Source: Doris montereyensis | Taxonomy: Eukaryota; Mollusca; Gastropoda; Nudibranchia; Dorididae | DNA length: 64,000 bases | Reading direction: 5' to 3' | NCBI GenBank assembly: GCA_037039925.1 | Contig: JAXRKP010000323.1 | Coordinates: forward strand, 177,501-241,500 | In this document: one piece after another, positions 57,812 to 64,000 of the stretch | Position numbering within the stretch: position 1 is the first letter of the stretch | Layout: the number at the start of each line of letters is the position of its first letter | Position numbers and translations under genes: made by a program | Notes under the pieces: generated by a model | The model's database searches: none | What the model was told of the DNA's origin: nothing | The model's input: the letters and a program-made list of their open reading frames with translations, nothing else

Positions 57812-57846
57812 GAGGGAGAGTGGAGAGATAGAAAAGAGAGACAGCG

Positions 57847-57915
<69 letters not shown>

Positions 57916-57958
57916 GGAGGGAGGGAGAGGAGAAGAGAGAGAGAGAGAGAGGAGAGAT

Positions 57959-57997
<39 letters not shown>

Positions 57998-58049
57998 AGA
58001 AGGGAGGAGGAATGGAGACTCAGAGAGCCGAACGAGCAGAGAGAGGGAG

Positions 58050-58131
<82 letters not shown>

Positions 58132-58165
58132 ACACACACATAGAGAGAGAGAGAGAGAGAGAGAT

Positions 58166-58243
<78 letters not shown>
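57738..58243 (+). repeat. (GA)n tract, about 500 bp
   Basis: GA dinucleotides with GGGA and CACA interruptions, opposite strand polarity to the (CT)n tracts at 55.6-57.2 kb. Together they form a potential large inverted repeat. Confidence 0.97.
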
Positions 58244-58245
<2 letters not shown>

Positions 58246-60480
58246 AGATGCAAGCAAAGGCATCGGGTGTTTTAGCCACCTTAGAACATAATAACCACAG
58301 GCTTCTGCTAACATTCGTCCTGGAGATTCATCCATCAGCACAACTGGAAACTCAAAAATGTATGTGCGTCTGATGACTTGGGCTAAAAAGTAAAAGCTGA
58401 CTTCCATTTTCATTTTTATGTACAAGTTAAAAATGTCTTGATCACACTATCTATTCTATTCTAATCTTAATTGAGTATACCGTTACTCTAAGAATTGAAG
58501 AAGACACAAATTCAGTAAAGACAAAAAAATGTTTCAATATATACTGACACATCTATAATTAACAGGATACATAAAACATAAATTACATTATAGTATATTA
58601 TTATTAACTACTTCTGAGTTTTGACCATAAAATTCAGTTACTAAACGAATTTAGTTCAGTGATGTTACAACGTGTAGTACTTCCGATTCTGTCATAACAC
58701 AGATCTATTTTCAAGTCTGAAAATTTTCGCGCGAACATTATCGTAATCGGAATTAATAATAAGAACGATACTAAAAAATTAGCCTTGGGTAGAACTGTGA
58801 AATTGCTTAAAAATAAAAATAAAACAAGACAGGGATGTGCCAACTTTTCCATAAGAATTATAGATTTAACGAACGCATGAAATGGTCAAAGAAATTATTG
58901 GTTTTAAATTCATTGCTTCTCGTTGGATTGAATGTCGTTATGAATGTCTAGCGATATCAAAATGTACTCGGCAATTTAGATTTACATCGTATTTTGTGTT
59001 GTATTTGTTGACACATAATCTTGTTTAGAAAGTGGAATTTTAGAGATCAAGATCTAGAATCTAGACCTAGATCTAGTAAAAATAAAGTTTTATTTTATCG
59101 CTTAGCATATGAAAGTGAAACTAGCTGGCTTTGCTTATTTTGTCAGGCAAACCTTTTTGTATCGGAGGAATCTAGATCTAGATCTATATATGTAGCTCAG
59201 GAGTTAAGAAATTTGTGTTCAAGGAACTGGAAAAATGAAAATCTTGCATAGATTCTAAATTTACGATGTCAACTTCAAAATCGAAACCGAAAGGTGACCC
59301 ACTAGATCTAGATAAAGTCATACATCTAGATTAGTAAGAGATAAGAATATAAGGAGATGTAAGTGTGTGTATCCATCCATTTGGCACTTAAAAAAAAAAA
59401 TCCCTTCAGAAAGTTTATAATATATTCTATCATCTAGATCTAATCTAGATCTAGATCTATTAATTTAGTGGGATGGATAAAACCTGCCCAGATAAATCTG
59501 CCGTTATAAAACGAAGTCCTGTATGTGCAGCCGGACTAGATCTCCTCATTTATCCACAATTGAGAAAAACATGTTTTGGTCTCTAAAATATATTTATCTC
59601 TACACTCTCAAATACCAAATTATGTACATCAAACTATTGCCCCGTGACATAGATGTTTTCAACTAAACGGGCAACCATTTGGCCATAGTGGATTACGTAA
59701 TATACCGCTTACTGCACTTCATTTGAAAATGTAGGGGTCATAATCTACCGGTCATTTTCAAATGAACTGCCGTATCCGTAGGTCCCAACTCGATCGACAC
59801 ATACAGCGCCCTTCCTGGCTGAGATTACTGAGAAATCTCTCGTGATTATCATTTATTGAAGTGCTGCTATGAATTCATTAGCTTTGATGGATCTATAATG
59901 TGTTGTGTAACTATTCAATAATCCTTTTTTTCACTTACAACTTAACTACAGGTGTACTACACTTGTAACTATTGGTTCTCAGTATGAAAATCTCTCTTCA
60001 GGCTCCTCAAATTTGTTAAAATTGATATGTCTTCTGTTAAAACTGTGTAACTAGGCTATCAAAACTGAAGTTGAAATATTTCTACTAGTATGTCATGTAA
60101 TACACCATTGGAAAGATTTGTTTATTGTAAGCACATTGATGCCAAAATCACCTTTTTATACGATAAATTCTAAGAAAGTCACGGGGATTTGAAAGTTGGC
60201 GAAAAAATGGCCTTTTTTTTTCGTAATTTCCAAAAACGTGAAAATAGCAGGTTTCTGGGGCAACTTGATGTGGTCACAAGTGAAAATGGCTGAGGTTTTA
60301 TAGAAATTCTGGTTGTAAGTTAGCCTTTTTTTCTTCAAAAGTGTCAATTTTTTTATTTTGAAATGGTAAGCACGTATTGAGGTGCCCTAAAAAGCTAAAA
60401 TGCTGTATAACATAAATAACAGATATTTGCCTTTCTTGTAAAATACTTCCTAAAGGCTAAACCCTTGGATTCAATTGCAG
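58244..60480. other. Intergenic region before SMC5
   Basis: AT-rich, unique-looking DNA with TCTAGATCTAGATCT clusters (59050-59075, 59170-59190, 59430-59460) and a 20-bp inverted pair around 59715-59765 (CATTTGAAAATG and CATTTTCAAATG). Probably holds the SMC5 promoter. No exon recognised apart from the candidate at 60481. Confidence 0.5.
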
Positions 60481-60540
60481 GCTGTGGGAAATGAAAGCCA
60501 TGCCTTCAAGTTCAAGTACAGTTATGAGAAACCAGAATGA
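60481..60540 (+). CDS. Candidate small exon upstream of SMC5
   Basis: Acceptor ATTCAATTGCAG, then a phase-0 frame AVGNESHAFKFKYSYEKPE and TGA, which would suit the last exon of an unseen gene. In the next frame, ATG at 60491 gives MKAMPSSSS, and a GTACAG donor in phase 1 would join the TG-ATG of SMC5 exon 1. I cannot decide between these, and it may be neither. Confidence 0.25.
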   Translation, partial: AVGNESHAFKFKYSYEKPE

Positions 60541-60795
60541 TAACAAAAAATTAAATTGAGATAATTATAAATCTTAATAACACTTTAATGCTCTATAGTA
60601 CAAAAACCTTGCCATCAAATAATGGTAATTAAATTGAATGACATTTCAAAATTCTCCATTATTATCTTTTTGTCTTGGCAACACTGTAGCCTGCAAAGAT
60701 TAATGTGGAAACAGAGCTGAACACCCGACAGGCTTGTTGTGATAGATACAATTTACCTTGAAGTGCAAGTCATACAGGCACATAATTTTGCAGTG

Positions 60796-63580
<2,785 letters not shown>

Positions 63581-64000
63581 GTGAAGTGAAAAGCTTTTAT
63601 TTGTGTGTTTAAAATGAATTGAATCTTGCTGGCTTTATGAAATATTCTCACTGGCTTTGGGTTTTGTAGAGTAGAAAAAGTTATTGATTTATCATGGGGC
63701 GACTGGTCAAAATGATAGAAATGCCATGGAAAGGAATTGAAGACGAAGCACAAAGTTGACCTGGAACTAGACAGTTTCGTCATGTAATAATAATTTATCA
63801 GTTAGTTTGATCTATAATTATCCCTTTCCTATCTGCCTAAAATGTTTAAATCAATGGATAAAATGTGATAGAATTTTGCATAATTTATTAGAATGGCCAG
63901 TATTATGAGTATGTAAGCCATCATAGCCCTTGGTTGACATGTCTCATGATAATCCCATAGCTGCCAACTAGTACGTACAAACTTTTTAATATGTCACATG
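63581..64000. other. Start of SMC5 intron 3, cut by the window edge
   Basis: AT-rich. No exon seen before the end of the window. Confidence 0.5.

Noticed and set aside
58634..59251. Short frames on both strands near the AGATCT clusters
   Set aside because: No codon-like bias, splice sites or homology that I can see.

Overview
This is eukaryotic (metazoan) nuclear DNA. Genes are split into short exons with GT-AG introns, and there are tRNA-derived SINEs, LINE tails, DNA transposons and very many tandem repeats. There is no prokaryotic operon, CRISPR array or rRNA. The SINE and minisatellite richness, the scattered AGATCT/TCTAGA low-complexity DNA and the gene content suggest a mollusc, probably a gastropod. 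That assignment is an inference from general character, not from a diagnostic gene.

Three host genes are readable. (1) On the minus strand, 20811 down to 5724, are the first four coding exons of a FERM-domain Band 4.1 protein of the EPB41L5/Yurt type; the rest lies left of the window. (2) On the plus strand, 21206-53629, is a complete 22-exon gene for a coiled-coil protein of about 831 residues. It has a Cys/His cluster in the middle and a conserved helical C-terminal half. The closest resemblance I can see is to TSNAXIP1-type ciliary or sperm proteins, but the family call is tentative. Genes 1 and 2 start head to head, 394 bp apart. (3) On the plus strand, 60796-63580, are the first exons of SMC5, with an intact Walker A motif, running off the right edge.

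The introns and flanks are dominated by tandem arrays, about 40% of the window by my tally. Left flank (1-5075): a 39/40-bp satellite interrupted by a LINE tail and a MITE. FERM intron 3 (5804-16068): a 47-bp array and an approximately 8.8-kb array of 23-bp units. Introns of gene 2: separate minisatellites with periods of about 77, 25, 20, 50, 46, 47, 58, 23, 46, 53, 32 and 30 bp. The 53.1-58.2 kb region: long TTC, GAA, CT and GA microsatellites around the last exon of gene 2 and a decayed Penelope-like element.

The most unusual observations are as follows. Two minisatellites in gene 2 (before exons 17 and 19) are built from the splice acceptor plus the first coding bases of the next exon. 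The 23-bp satellite runs right up to a FERM 5' splice site. Three single-base frame breaks in gene 2 all lie at homopolymer runs. There is an inverted pair of Penelope-type, hammerhead-like cores, a Harbinger-type element that kept a MADF exon, and a broken minus-strand Lys/Asp/Ser-rich coding stretch nested in intron 7.
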